57,039 bases of DNA from Solicoccozyma terricola (GCA_001600875.1 BCLD01000003.1:286363-343401), one strand, 5' to 3'; shown: positions 33,876 to 45,214, numbered from the stretch's first letter. Program-made: numbers and translations. Notes: a model not told the origin generated them from the sequence alone.

Positions 33876-35864
33876 ATGACACCTCCGATTAACGGTTTCC
33901 ACACCAATGGACATGATGAGGCGAGGCCCTCGAGACCAAACCTGTGAGTTCGAGAGATTTTTAATGCTCCTCTGTTACGTGGACTGACAAATGTTTTCGT
34001 AGTATCATGTTTATGCCCGATCAACTTCGATACGATTCTCTTGGGTGCACGGGCAACAAAGTCGTCCAGACGCCCAACATCGACAAATTGGCGGCAAGTG
34101 GAGCGTTGTTCAAAAGTCAGTACCCCTTGGTTTCTGTGATGCATTGCATGATCACTGAAGACGCGCACTTGCAGATTGCTTCACTCAAGCTTCCGTATGC
34201 ACCCAATCTCGATGCTCCATGTTCACTGGACAGTACCTTCACACCAGTGGTCATCGATCTTTGGACTATTTGCTTCAGGTACGCCAGTCTTATATCGGGG
34301 TTTGAGAAGATTTTGGAGCTGACATGTCTTCTATCGGAAGGAGTGGGAACCCAACATGTTTAAAACACTCAAGGACTCGGGTGTGCACGTAGCCTACCTT
34401 GGACCCCGTGGTGATACATTCGCAGTTGGTGTCACGGAGATGGCTGTTCATGAGCATGGTTGGATTGTGAGTCCAGATTCGAAGACGACGGCGTCCTTTC
34501 ACCAAACTCATAGCGAACAACCGCAGCAACCTCCCAGTGGATTTGCCAAGGGTTTCTCCGGGAGTAAAGACATTGTCCCCAAGGAGGATTTGGATAGTCG
34601 AACCTACTACAAGGGCGTGATTACTGGTCAAGATGCCGATGACTTTGACACCGCCGTCGTCAATGCTGCACTCGAATGGCTTAGCTGTGATCCGCCAGAG
34701 CCATTTTGTCTATTCCTTCCTCTGATCTATCCTCATCCGCCTTATCAAGTTGAGGAACCCTACTTTTCCATGTACAAGGATTATCCGTATCCCTTCCCAC
34801 CTCGAGTTCGTCTTGCCGACAAGACCGGGTATGAGCCGGCTCACATGGCGGCTTTGCGCGATGCTCATGCATTGGATCGGGCAACGGAGGATGACTGGAG
34901 TCGTATCAAGGGGACATATTACGGCATGATTTCTAGATTGGATAAACAGTTTGGGAGCATTGTAGAGGCAGTCAGCAAATTGCAGGGCGGGAATTTGGCG
35001 GAGCGCACTTATAGCATGGTCTTTACCGATCATGGGGACTGGTTGGGTGATTTTGATTTAGTCGAAAAGTTCCCAAATGGTAAGTTCATAACGTCGTCTG
35101 ATGATATCAATCGTAGATACTTATGACGTATTCCGACGACAGCTCTCAGTGAATGCCTCACCCGTGATCCACTCATCATCGCCGGACCAGGAATCAAGCA
35201 TGTCGAGGTGGATGGTATGACAGAGATGATTGATATTGTACCAACAAGTGAGTCTCGAGGGGCATTCAGCTCATGAATCGCCTGCTGACGTGCTACCATA
35301 CAGTCTACGAGCTCCTCGGTATTCAGGAAAAGTACACGCATTCAGGAAAGAGTTTGGTACACCTCTGGGATTCTCCCGAAGCACCACACAAGGAATACGT
35401 TTTTTCCGAAGGTGGATTCTTGATTAGTGAGGAGCCTCTACTGGAGGTGGGTAATGTGGATGGATCTTTTGGATTTACCCAGCTGAACTCGTGGTTGCCA
35501 ACAGTACGCCGACTTCCCTTACGACAGAAAGGCCGGATTACAACATGAGCGACCCAGCCTCGTCGGTCGAGTCGTTGCAGTCCGTAATAAAGAATGGACA
35601 TACATGTACAGTCTTTACGAGCCACCCCAGCTTTATCGTCGCGATGTTGAACCGGCTCTTCTCGAGGCACACAACTTGGCTGAGGACCCCAAATACCAAA
35701 ACGTGGTTTTGCAGTTGGAGCGGGTGATGCTCAGGTGGTTTGTGCAGACGAGTGATTATTTGCCTTGGGCTAAGGATCCTAGGTTTCCGAAAGTCGATGT
35801 AAAATCAACCAAGGAGCAGTTGGAGGAGCGTAGGGCTAAACTTAGGGAGATGTCCACCATGTAA
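33876..35864 (+). CDS. Sulfatase (arylsulfatase/alkaline phosphatase superfamily)
   Basis: It hydrolyses sulfate (or phosphonate) esters with a formylglycine made from cysteine. From the ATG at 33876 a 5' exon MTPPINGFHTNGHD is joined to IMFMPDQLRYDSLGC, whose Asp binds the metal. A second splice gives NCFTQASVCTQSRCSMFTGQ, the C-x-x-S-R motif with Gln where most sulfatases have Pro or Ala. Further exons hold LIYPHPPYQVEEPY and FTDHGDWLGDFDLVEKFPN, with the second metal pair Asp-His. The last exon runs to MSTM and TAA at 35862-35864. About 550 residues, no signal peptide, so probably cytosolic. It is followed after only 155 bp by a regulator gene. Confidence 0.93.
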
Positions 35865-36018
35865 CTTTTTATTAAATAAATTCTCATGGTCTTTGTCGCG
35901 CACCAGATGATGATTCAGGCAGCCGAATTCGGCCCGAAGAATCGCCTGCCCATTGCGTGCGCCTTCTGTCCCATCTCAACTCGACACACAACTCAATATC
36001 ATCACCTCATCTATCAAG

Positions 36019-38378
36019 ATGTCATCAGTGAGTTCAGCAAGTATTCGCCGAGTCAAAACTGGTCAGTCATCTCACTGTTGGGGGCGAACCCTCTACCAGC
36101 AACTGAAAGATATCATCCCCAGGTTGTCGGACTTGCCGAACCCGAAAGGTCAAGTGTGACGAGACTGCAGGTCGCTGCAGGCAGTGCTCAAGGCTCAATT
36201 TGGAGTGTGTATGGCGAGATAGCATTCCCCGTAAGTCAAGTTCCGCGACAAATTTCGTCAGTCACTGAAACATCTCGACCTCCAGCCCAACGAGTACGAC
36301 TCTCTCGCAACCGAAAAACGATCTCTTGTATGCCCTGCAAGGTGGGAAAGATCAAATGTTCTCGTCGACGTCCGGAATGTGATAGCTGCGCTGCCGGGTC
36401 AAAACATTGTACGTACGAGGATGACACGGGGAGTCCTCATTTGGGAGAAATGGACGTGACTCCAGAGGCGTTGCAAAGGTGAGCATCATCCAAAGCAATT
36501 CGAAACCCCTGTTTGACCTCTTGTTCCGCCAGAGAAACTTCTCTAGCAGCCTCAATCGATATGAATCTCATAGTCGATTATTATTTCACTCACATTTATC
36601 CCATTCGTTGCAATGGCTTTATACACAAACCTACACTCCTTCGCGAAATACAAAACGGCACGGCGCCCCGGCTACTCTTGCTGGCACTGCATCTTGTCAC
36701 GGCACAGTTCAAAAACCCCCAATCGTCGTTGGGCCAAGAGCAGGGGGTCCTTGATCATGAAGTTCGTGGCTCTCTGATGAATGGTTTGGAACGTCCATCT
36801 ACGGTCAATCTAACCATTTTACTCCTCCTCATCAATTGCGATCTTTCAGCGGGTCGAAGCCTCAGCGTCTGGACTTTGACGGCGTTGGCCGTTCGGCTTG
36901 CATATGGACTGCGGCTCAACGATGATAGCACCTACGCCGGCCTACCTTGGGTTAGACAGGAAACGCGCAGGCGGCTGATGTGGTCGGCTTACTGTCTCGA
37001 CAAGTTGATCGGTGCAGGAGCGGCCATGTATTCGCTTTGTTTGGGATCCAGCTTAAAACTTCAATTACCTTGCACGGAGCGCAATTTCTCTCTCGGAATT
37101 CCGTGTGAGACGGGTCGATTACACATTGGGAATGGGTACGAACCTGGACACACGACCATCTTTCCAGATGCAATGCCAAGAACTGGGGGCTTAATGAGTT
37201 GTTATGTCGAATTGTCGATCATAAGAGAGAGCATTCTTAGGTATGGGGTGCGGTCTTTGACTATCTTTTGTTTCCATCTACTGACACCAGGCTCGAACAG
37301 ACACACTCGGAACGTTAAAGCAACCGACGGATATCCATGGGAATTCAACTCCCCGCACAACAAATGCCTTAGTGACCTCTTCAAATGGACGCAACTTCTC
37401 CCACTCGAGCTTGCTCTTACGCCGGAAAACATTTACGCTCGTCAGGCATCATCACAACTCTCCGCGCTCGTTGTGCTTCACGTGATGCAAGGTCAATGTC
37501 TTTGCGACCTTTACCGTGTTACAATTCCTGGCAACCCAGAGGCTCTCGATCCAGCCCTACTAGGTCATGCACCGCCTGGATGGGTCGATCAAGCTCAATC
37601 CAATTGTTTCAAATCCGCTCAAGGACTCTGGGATACTCTGGATCTCGTTCAGGGGCTCATCCCAACCCACGTCCAGCTGGATGATTACATCGGGTATTGT
37701 GCCTATGAATCAGTCAGAATTCAATTGTCGTACATTACAAACGTCCTACCAAGGGAAATTGGCGCAGAGGTCATGGCAAATTCGGTACCTAAAATGGGCG
37801 CACTGTACGAAGTCGTCGTCAAGATGAGGGAGAGTCATCCGTCAATGAATAAGATTGTCATGGAGCTACAGAAGATGTTGGTACATCATGGAATCATTTG
37901 GGATCCAAGTTGGGAAATGCAATAGTACGTTGAAGGGTCAGTACTCTGTTCGGACGCAACTGATGTCAATTGACTGAAGCAACATTTCTCGAGCTCCGTC
38001 ACCCTCTGGAGTTCCAATCATATCCAAACTTCATCCACTTGCTCGAATATCTAAACGACTTGAAGATGAGGACGATTTGATTCTTCCCGCTAGTCTATTG
38101 CTTTTGCTTCTGTGGATATGTTTGTCAACTGAATTTTCCTAACCCTTCAGGACATCGGTGAAACCCAACTCGTCGCCCGATCGTCGCTACCATCATTGCT
38201 TGAACAACCGGTGCTTGAAGGGCCACCCCTCGATTTGGGAATCTTGGGAGATCAGGATGCAGAGTGGGATCAAGGGTCTCTATTGGCCATCATTGATCCT
38301 TTCTTTGGGGTCGTGCCTGATTGGCAGGGAAATGGATTGGAAAGAGAGTGGTGGGAAATGCAAAGGATGAGATTGTAA
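36019..38378 (+). CDS. Zn2Cys6 fungal-specific transcription factor
   Basis: The cluster is CMPCKVGKIKCSRRRPECDS followed by CAAGSKHC, i.e. C-x2-C-x6-C-x6-C-x2-C-x6-C. I prefer the ATG at 36019 (MSSVSSASIRRVKT), spliced over about 220 nt to AQRVRLSRNRKTIS; the uninterrupted frame upstream has no better start. After EALQR and a short intron the middle-homology region follows, with YYFTHIYPIRCNGFIHKPTL, LRLNDDSTYAGLPWVRQETR and RRLMWSAYCLDKL, the family's helical signature. Further introns lie after RESILR and after WEMQ; the C-terminus is REWWEMQRMRL. It sits within 155 bp of the sulfatase stop and is the probable local regulator of the porter/sulfatase/DUF1275 set (inference). Confidence 0.88.
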
Positions 38379-38443
38379 TCCAGTGTTGTATTACGTTGTA
38401 TTCATGGAGAGCTGCCTCCCCTTCCTAGACCAGTCCAATCTGA

Positions 38444-38470
38444 GAGGGGTTAGGGAGCCAGGGGTTAGGG
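38444..38470 (+). repeat. Interstitial telomere-like tract
   Basis: GGGGTTAGGG occurs twice, separated by AGCCA, in the gap between two converging genes. Confidence 0.55.
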
Positions 38471-38674
38471 CAAAACACACGGGCGCGTGCACTAAACTGT
38501 TTGTGCCTCTGTTCTAATGATTCAGCTTGGAGTGCCACTACTACAACGATCACCGGTGTCCAGGACAGGTATGATGATGACAGGGCCTCATGTAACAGCT
38601 GAGCCACGGTGAAGCCGCAGCAGCTCCTTGGAAGTACGTGCCTTGACGTGGGAAGTGGTGTGTCGTCGACGTAT

Positions 38675-39812
38675 CTATGAATGTAGAACCTTCTTCGCCT
38701 CATGTTCTCCCTTCTCCGTTACTTCCCCTCTCAAACAATTACAGATACTCGTCGGCGACCTAGCTAGAGCGACCCAAACCGCCACACAGACTTTGACTCC
38801 AACAGCGACATAGATTGCGCACTCCGTCCCTGCGTACCTATGAGCAGAAGCACCCACGAACGAGCCAGAGACGATGGAGGCAATGTAAATTGCTCGTCTG
38901 TTTCGCGGTCCTGCGGATGGGTGCGAGGGAGGAAGGAAGAGGTTCGGGTCGGTGAAGAAATCGACGAGAGGGGAGGAGAGCATGGCGGTGGGCACTTCGG
39001 CGATTCCTACTGTTCTGGCCTGAGACTTGTAGCATGCATCAGCGTCACCTGAGAAAGACGCTTCATTGCGGACTTACCATAGCAACCTGAACCCCAGACG
39101 AAGCAGCTAAGAAGAACATGAGAGCCCATCCTCGATGATCCGTCGCTTGTCCATATTGCATCCGCCAGATGTGAGCGAGGACGACCGCTATGACCAGGAA
39201 GGAGACCTGGAGGACACAAGAGAAGAAAAGCCATGATCGACGGCGTTCACCTGAGCTCACCAGAGGTTTCAGACTATGTTAGCTGATGTGGGCGTACAGG
39301 GACGTAAGACTCACCGAAATGATGACCTGCACGTCCAGTCACAAAGCTGAACACAATGTATGCGCCAAGGGAAGCACCTGTCAAGCCAATTTCGACTGGG
39401 ATGGTGCCGACGATGGCGAGTGTCAAGAGTATGGTGTTTCTGGTGGGTCAAGGGTATGGTTCGCACGGTTAGAAGTGAGATAAGGCTATCGCCACGCACC
39501 CTGTCTGATTAGAGGCGAATGTCCGGAAGTCTGCGTAGGTGGTGGCATCTAGGACTCTATGAGGCGCGGAACATGTACCACCTCAATCATCATCCCATTG
39601 CTGGTCCCCACATTGCCAACTCACCCGGTTGCAAACGCAATCAAGTATAACACAAACGTCAATAAGGAGTCGCCTAAGTTCTGATCCCCGTGTTTCTTCC
39701 ACCTCTGAAGTTGCGTCGTCTGAGAGGGCGGCTCATCTGCCGGACCATGATATTTGTGCTCTTCATCTGTTGGCATCTCGATGGAAGTATGTGTATCACT
39801 GCGAGTATTCAT
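38675..39812 (-). CDS. DUF1275 (YoaK-like) multi-pass membrane protein
   Basis: Five exons. The ATG at 39812 begins MNTRSDTHTSIEMPTDEE, a hydrophilic tail. LLTFVLYLIAFATG is spliced to GVLDATTYADFRTFASNQTG, then NTILLTLAIVG; this DATTYxxFxxFASNQTGN block is the DUF1275 signature. Later exons give SFVTGRAGHHFG, WLFFSCVLQVSFLVIAVVLA, WALMFFLAASSGVQVAMART and VGIAEVPTAMLSSPLVDFF, again typical of the family (PTAMLTS.yvDl). About seven helices are expected. The function of the family is not settled; a transporter or accessory membrane role is assumed. Element E2 lies 273 bp upstream. It converges on the regulator gene. Confidence 0.85.
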
Positions 39813-40309
39813 TGGGGATGTGATTGCATGAGTGGTTGGTCAATAGGAAAACATGCTGTGTTCCGACATGCCTGTCCGTTATGTACCCACCCAAAGCCTT
39901 TTGCGATGACCCTGTTCTTCAGAATGATGGGGGTTATCGGAGCGAGTGGACAGCGATCGCCGGTCCCAACATTCGTAGAGGAATCCAAATTTTGTTGGGC
40001 GAGTAGGAATTAGGAATTTCGGCTTTAACTGGAAGTATCCCATGACGGGCAACAGGAACAGCGTGGTCAGGTGCCACCCGTCTAAAGGTGTAATAGTTGT
40101 ACGATGTGATTGCCCGGTCAATAGTTTTTCGGCGATCGGCTGTCGCTCCGTTGATCCCGCGCCCTCGTGCTTTTCATCGCACCATTAACTCCGATGGCTC
40201 CAGTTTTGCGATCGCAATTCTCGGTTTGTTTGGGCAGTGTTGGGTTTTCTTCAGAAATTTCTATTTCCAGAATAACTACCGTCAGTGGCAACCACTGGAA
40301 TGTACTGGA
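39813..40309. promoter_or_regulatory. Upstream region of the DUF1275 gene, with E2
   Basis: The gap holds element E2 (40085-40228) and no gene. Confidence 0.5.
40085..40228 (+). repeat. ~150-bp element E2 (partner of E1)
   Basis: It starts AAGGTGTAATAGTTGTACGA and ends TTTGCGATCGCAATTCTCGG. See E1 for the shared blocks. In both places the element points the same way relative to the adjacent gene start (sulfatase, DUF1275). Confidence 0.75.
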
Positions 40310-40650
40310 ACAAATTCGTTCGTCGTTGATGGCTTGTTGCCAGTGAGGCCAGTCGGCAGAGCCGTGAGCTTCCAGGAAGGTTTGAGGCGTTGAGGTGGAG
40401 ATGGGCGCGTGAGCCATCACCATCAGAGATCAGAGCCGAGGGGTCAAAGCGTTCTGGAGCCTGTCGTTGGCGTTGAGGCCGGCCTGGTGGAGCTTCTACC
40501 TGTTGTGCCAGAGCTGCTGGGAGAGGGCTAGGCGCTGGTGACCTGTCGTAGCGCTTGTCCCATTGCCATTCCCAAGCACGGTATTGTTGCTCAGGGAGAT
40601 CATCACCACTATCCGAGGGGAGCTTGTTCTCGCTTAATGGGCGATCATCC
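40310..40650 (-). mobile_element. Ty1/copia polyprotein relic (integrase-RT linker and RT start)
   Basis: The minus frame reads SGDDLPEQQYRAWEWQW, a Pro/Gln-rich linker, then APERFDPSALISDG. After a one-base shift it reads MAHAPISTSTPQTFLEAHGS and ADWPHWQQAINDE. This is the usual approach to the copia reverse transcriptase (FDPSAL....P.TF.EA..SPD...W..A...E). The frameshift and the loss of all downstream RT show it is a relic. Confidence 0.7.
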
Positions 40651-40894
40651 TACTAGAGGTGTGCGTATTCAGGCAAAGGGAAGAACAGAGGGATAAATTC
40701 TGGCCAGTGTTGATCACGTATGGAGTGAGCCTTGAGAGACGCAGGTGCGATTTGACCCACGGGTGAGGGCTCCGCGCTGACGCATTCCGGTCATTCTCGG
40801 AGAATCTACAACAGCTCTTTCCGACGCAATTCTAATCTCCTCGAAACCATCATACCTCCTCATCAAGCGGCGCGGCACTCCCAACGTTCCGATT
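40651..40894. other. Gap between copia relic and receiver fragment
   Basis: An open plus frame (from about 40790, RIPVILGESTTALSDAILIS) leads into the receiver frame but has no recognised domain. No start is clear. Confidence 0.3.
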
Positions 40895-41860
40895 GTGAAT
40901 AGGCACGCTAATGTTCAGGGTGGTCAGGTGTCAGCCGCCGGTGGAATGCTCGGTGCAACGGAGATCGTCCTGCAGGGAAGCTATGGAAGCATGGAGAGTC
41001 GCCCAACCACTCTCGGGAGCGGGAATGCGGCATTCGCTTTACCGGTTTTGCTGGAGCAGATCAACACGGAGGTCGACATCAACGCTATTAATGGTGCCGC
41101 TGACGAATTCCTTACGTCTGGTCCAGCTACACCATTGGACGACCTTGTCGAACCAGCGGCAGATCAGAATGTCCAAATCAACACCGCGCCGAAGACGACA
41201 GTGGGCAAGCAGCACGGGCGTAAGACCAAGGACGTCACTCCTTGGCAGATGGCTCCCCGCGTTTTGGTGGTTGAGGACGACAATGTCAGCAGGCTGTTGT
41301 TGGCAAAGACCATTCAGCTAATTGGGTGCAAGGCCGATGTGGTATCGGACGGACCTGCTGCCGTCGAGATGATGGGACTAAATTATTACGACCTTCGCTT
41401 GATGGACATCAATCTTCCATCCCTTTCGGGGTGAGTTGTTGCCGGAGATGACATCATCAATGGTTTGCTTTGTCGGAAATCACGTTACGTGACAGCGTCC
41501 CACTTCGGTTCTCAATCTTAGTTTAGACAACTCCCTATCCTCTCTTCCTCATCCTCTATAACCATAGGTGCATATTGTTGAGTTAGATCAAGGTATCTTC
41601 GTCACATGCTCACCAACTTCCGCCGCACGTCTCAGGAGATCCCGCCGACTGTTGGCGTGCCACCTCTCTCAGAGAATGGTTCGCAGGAAGCCATCGCCAC
41701 TGGCGTTCCGTCCCTTCGGCAGGACTCGTGGGATCTCAAAGGCAACTTTATTCCGATGGCCAGTCCGGCAGCGGCGATGGGGATGAGCGAAGATCAGTAC
41801 ACGGCTTGGTACAGAACTACTACTTCTCCAGTAGTCCCGCGGACGCCAACGCTGGCCTAA
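40895..41860 (+). pseudogene. Truncated SKN7-like response regulator
   Basis: The frame from 40895 gives a low-complexity region, then RKTKDVTPWQMAPRVLVVED, DNVSRLLLAKTIQLIGCKAD, VVSDGPAAVEMM and YDLRLMDINLPSLSG. This is a receiver domain with the acidic pair (EDD) and phospho-acceptor Asp (LMDI), but it stops at a GTGAGT (41432). The rest of the receiver, with its conserved Thr/Ser and Lys, is not found. A later frame (41606-41860) has SPAAAMGMSEDQYTAWY, like the tail of SKN7 proteins. The HSF-type DNA-binding domain that should precede is absent; a copia relic lies there instead. In intact fungi SKN7 is an oxidative and osmotic stress regulator. This copy is probably dead. Confidence 0.6.
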
Positions 41861-43103
41861 TGAGCTTGAATCACATCTTCGCTCAAAGAGGTCCTTTCGT
41901 CGGAACAGAAGATGGCGTGTCCAACATGCTGCTCAAGCCTTTAAACCCTGGACTTGTGGTGGTTTCGCCAGCGGTAGTAGGCGTATGTGCCTGGGTAGAT
42001 GATAACCTAGTTGCCGTTGGATGGGTGAGCGTGAGCAGGATGGTGTAAATAACACAGTTCTGACGATGTTCATGATTATTATCCCGAGCAAGGCTTTATT
42101 ACCCTTCAGGTACCTCGGAGCGTCGCTTTGTTCATAAACTGTCAAGGAGAACGTCAGGAACAAGGATACCCGCCAGCCCATGGTCACTTACTGTTCGAGC
42201 CGAGGGATTCCGGAAAGCTGAACGAGCATGTTGTACAGGCTGCGATAGGGTTTACTTGTTTCTGATTCTCCACTTGACAAGTTGCCATCAACTTTGTTAT
42301 GAATATGCTGAATGGGTGGCAAAAGGGAGAGAGGGGAAGTGTATTATATTGGTTGATTCTCTATACAAAGGGCAAAACCTCTAGCTTGAGACGCCATCTC
42401 TTGGGTTGTATTGAAGGTGGAGTTGATGATGACTGGTAGGATGAGAGATCTGATTGGAAAGACTTTGGCAAGAACAGTTTTGATCGGATGGTATGATCAA
42501 AATTAAAACCTTTTTGTATCTGAGAGTTTGTTCACGATCCTGCTAAAACCCATCCACAATTCACCTCTACCGATATATATACCCAATCCTCCACGCCTTC
42601 AACCCCGGCCTCAAACCCCGAAAAGAAAACCGGATCAGCTTGGCAATCGCCCATTCTCGGCATGACACCCTCGTCACGGCGATTATGTTACCTGCGACTG
42701 GGCCATATACACTTGGACGTCCACCAGCCGCCGCTCTGCGGCGGTTTAGGCATTGCGGAGAATCAGGAGATGGGCGCTAAACGGCCGCGGGGTGCGGGTC
42801 TTTTATGCTTTATTAATCCTGGTTGGCCCCTGCATGGATCCTGGTGACTGTGCACTGTAGGGCAATATCCCAGCCGATCCCAGAGGTGCTGGATGTGATT
42901 GGGGTGAAAGGACCGCTGTAGATAGGTGGCGGAGATTCTGTTGGATACAGGCTGGAATCGTATTTATGTTCTTGGAAGGCGGAGGCATGCCCTTAGAGTG
43001 ATCGGACGACTACCCGCCCATTTGAGCAAGGCAAATATAATCCATGCGCACTTCTAACGACTTATCTGCCCACTCAAGCTACTTGGGCCAAAGAAAAGGC
43101 GAT
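41861..43103. other. 1.2-kb gap without a recognised gene
   Basis: Short frames only. CGATATATATACCC at about 42573 is a TATA-type element followed by an ATG at 42661 whose frame (61 codons) shows no motif. This resembles the orphan promoters at 19949 and 53080. Confidence 0.3.
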
Positions 43104-43775
43104 TTAGGACCCACCTCTCGAGGCCTTCAGTATCGTCTTCAGCTCCCGCAAGACCTCCCTGATACCATCCTGCCTCTCCAACAAAAATGGCAACGTCCCT
43201 GCTTCCTCCTTCCCCACCAATGCCCCACCCTTCCCTACTCTTTCACTCCCACTTACGAGCTCCATTGGCAGCTTGATCTCCACGAGCCCTCCTCCCAAAA
43301 CTTTCGCGTTCAAAGCCCCTTCCAACACCTCAGTCATCTGTTGCACCCCGCGACCATCCCCACGCGCGGAGTATCCAATCAACAATACTAACTTGTCCTT
43401 CCACTCCATCCCGAGATGATCCACGGCCAGCTTAATCGAAGCGGGATAGCCGTAGTTGTGCTGGGGAAGCAGGATGATGACGGCCGCGCAGGAAGAGACA
43501 GCGGCGCTCCAGTTGCGTGTGGCAGGGGAGGGGTAGAGAGAGGCTGATTGGAGGGTGAAGGGGCAGTCGGGGTCTTCGATCGGTCCAAGAGAGGAAGTAA
43601 AGGGGTTGAGAGAAAGGATGTCATACGACTCTGGGGGGAATGTCTCGGTAATCAAAGGCGAGATCCAAGAGTAAACCCCAACGCCGTTGCCGCCTGGCCT
43701 TGTCGAGCCCAGGAGGATACCGATTTGGGGGAGTTGCCCGGGCGGAGGAGGAGATTCTGCGAAGGTCATTGGCAT
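43104..43775 (-). CDS. NADPH-dependent FMN reductase family protein
   Basis: A flavodoxin-like single-exon protein of about 223 residues from the ATG at 43775 (MPMTFAESPPPPGQ). IGILLGSTRPGGNGVGV is the phosphate-binding loop for FMN (GSxRxxxxG), and PQHNYGYPASIKLAVDHL with WKDKLVLLIGYSARGDGRG matches the second flavin loop of the family (P.YN.gyP..lK...D....ew..K). Such enzymes reduce quinones, azo dyes or metals with NAD(P)H. No targeting signal is visible. The partner pathway is unknown. Confidence 0.9.
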   Translation of the reverse strand: MPMTFAESPPPPGQLPQIGILLGSTRPGGNGVGVYSWISPLITETFPPESYDILSLNPFTSSLGPIEDPDCPFTLQSASLYPSPATRNWSAAVSSCAAVIILLPQHNYGYPASIKLAVDHLGMEWKDKLVLLIGYSARGDGRGVQQMTEVLEGALNAKVLGGGLVEIKLPMELVSGSERVGKGGALVGKEEAGTLPFLLERQDGIREVLRELKTILKASRGGS

Positions 43776-44766
43776 GTCTGAGAAGGTCTCGCTGTCGGTC
43801 AGTACCGCCAACAATCAACCAGCCCGCACGGCGATCCTTTTAGGGAATTCGGAAAAACTTAGCCTTGCACCTCGCGGAGGTGACGAAGGCTGAAGGAGAG
43901 ATGACCAACGTTCGTAGATGACAAAGCCGCTGTCGTTGCCAAAATATTAGGCTCCGACAGCCAACCCGGACACGAGTCTATCCGCGGGATCGTCGGATTC
44001 CATTCAGAGGATCTCCGATCGCCGAAGCAGTTCCGTGGATGAGATTTGCATCCATATTCGCCTTACGCCACCCCGGAGAAGTAAGAGTCGTAAAAACCGG
44101 TGTTTCCAAAGCTGAAGCTGGCAGCAGCATCTAGGCCAAGAAGCTTTCCGGCAATCCCAGACAAGCTAGTTCCTTTGGATCAAGATAAAGCGGAGTTCAG
44201 TCATCTTGGTCTTTGTGTTATGGGTGCTGGGACTTTGCATGGAGTGGCCACGATATACCTAATTTTAGTGGCGATGGTGGGGTACGACCCAAAGGATGCA
44301 AACGATTCCACCGCTCCTGTGGTATTTGGAACTGAAAAAGAGAGCACATCAGAATATCCGAGATGCGCTATGCCTACAGGCACATGACAATGTGCCACAA
44401 TTTCATATGTCGAGGGCGACATCTTGGAGTTGGTCCAGTCTGCTGGGATTCCATCAAACAGCTTGGATGCTGTTCTGCTTGGTATAAGTAAATGACATAT
44501 GGGCCGAAATAGAGGATTAAAAGCGAGTGCCATTAATCCTCTATCTTTGACATGCCTGCGTGAGCTAATTGCTTGTCCACACTCTGAGGTGGAGGATTTT
44601 TCTTTTCCCAAATGTATTTTGGTCGAACAGATTGTCAGGGAGCTTGCACGTCGATGGACGTTCTTCCTCTCCCTTGATGCTACATCGGGCTGACGTAACT
44701 ACCTCGGAACGCCATACAAACATCAAGTCGACATAGCTACATCGGACCGATGTAGACCGATGTAGC
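43776..44766. other. Gap, possibly with decayed copia gag
   Basis: A plus frame near 44296-44487 reads LWYLELKKRAHQNIRDALCL and later ATSWSWSSLLGFH, which faintly resembles the copia gag pattern (A...I...L......A...W..L). It lies about 300 bp before the RT relic on the same strand. The minus frame 44201-44611 shows no motif. Confidence 0.25.
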
Positions 44767-45010
44767 GATGGCCAAGATGGACAAGTACAAGTTCTGGGAG
44801 ATCATGGAGCGTCAACTCGTATCGTGCCCTCAAAGCCAAATGGGCCTTCACTCGAAAGATTGACGAGGAAACAGGGAAGCCCGCTGCGCTCAAGGCTCGA
44901 TGGGTAGCCAAAGGATTCTCGCAATTAGCTGGAGTGGACTACAACGAGCTTTATGCTGGTGTTGCTCACAAGGATTTCATCAGGGTCTTCCTCTCACTTG
45001 CCAAATTGAA
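44767..45010 (+). mobile_element. Ty1/copia reverse transcriptase relic (RVT_2)
   Basis: After MAKMDKYKFWEIMERQLV a shift leads to ALKAKWAFTRKIDEETGKPA, then ALKARWVAKGFSQLAGVDYN and ELYAGVAHKDFIRVFLSLAK. This is the N-terminal part of the copia RT (W.f..K.d..G.....KARLVAkGfsQ..G.dy.e.faPVa....iR.lL.la). The later YVDD box is missing. Confidence 0.88.
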
Positions 45011-45214
45011 ATCTGAAGTTCGAATTGGGGGCAATTCCCACGGCCTGAAGCTGAAGTGGGTGTGCCGAGGAGCATTCCCGGTGGCGGAGCCTGTTCGATG
45101 TGATGTACAGCCCTCGCTTCCGCACCACCCACCTCATTAAAGGAGTATTATGTAATGGGGATGGCCTGTGTAACGAATCAAGGGGATTCCCGACCAAGTC
45201 GACGCAGCTCGAAC

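Noticed and set aside
44201..44611. 136-codon minus frame as a gene
   Set aside because: No start context, no motif and flanked by retroelement debris.
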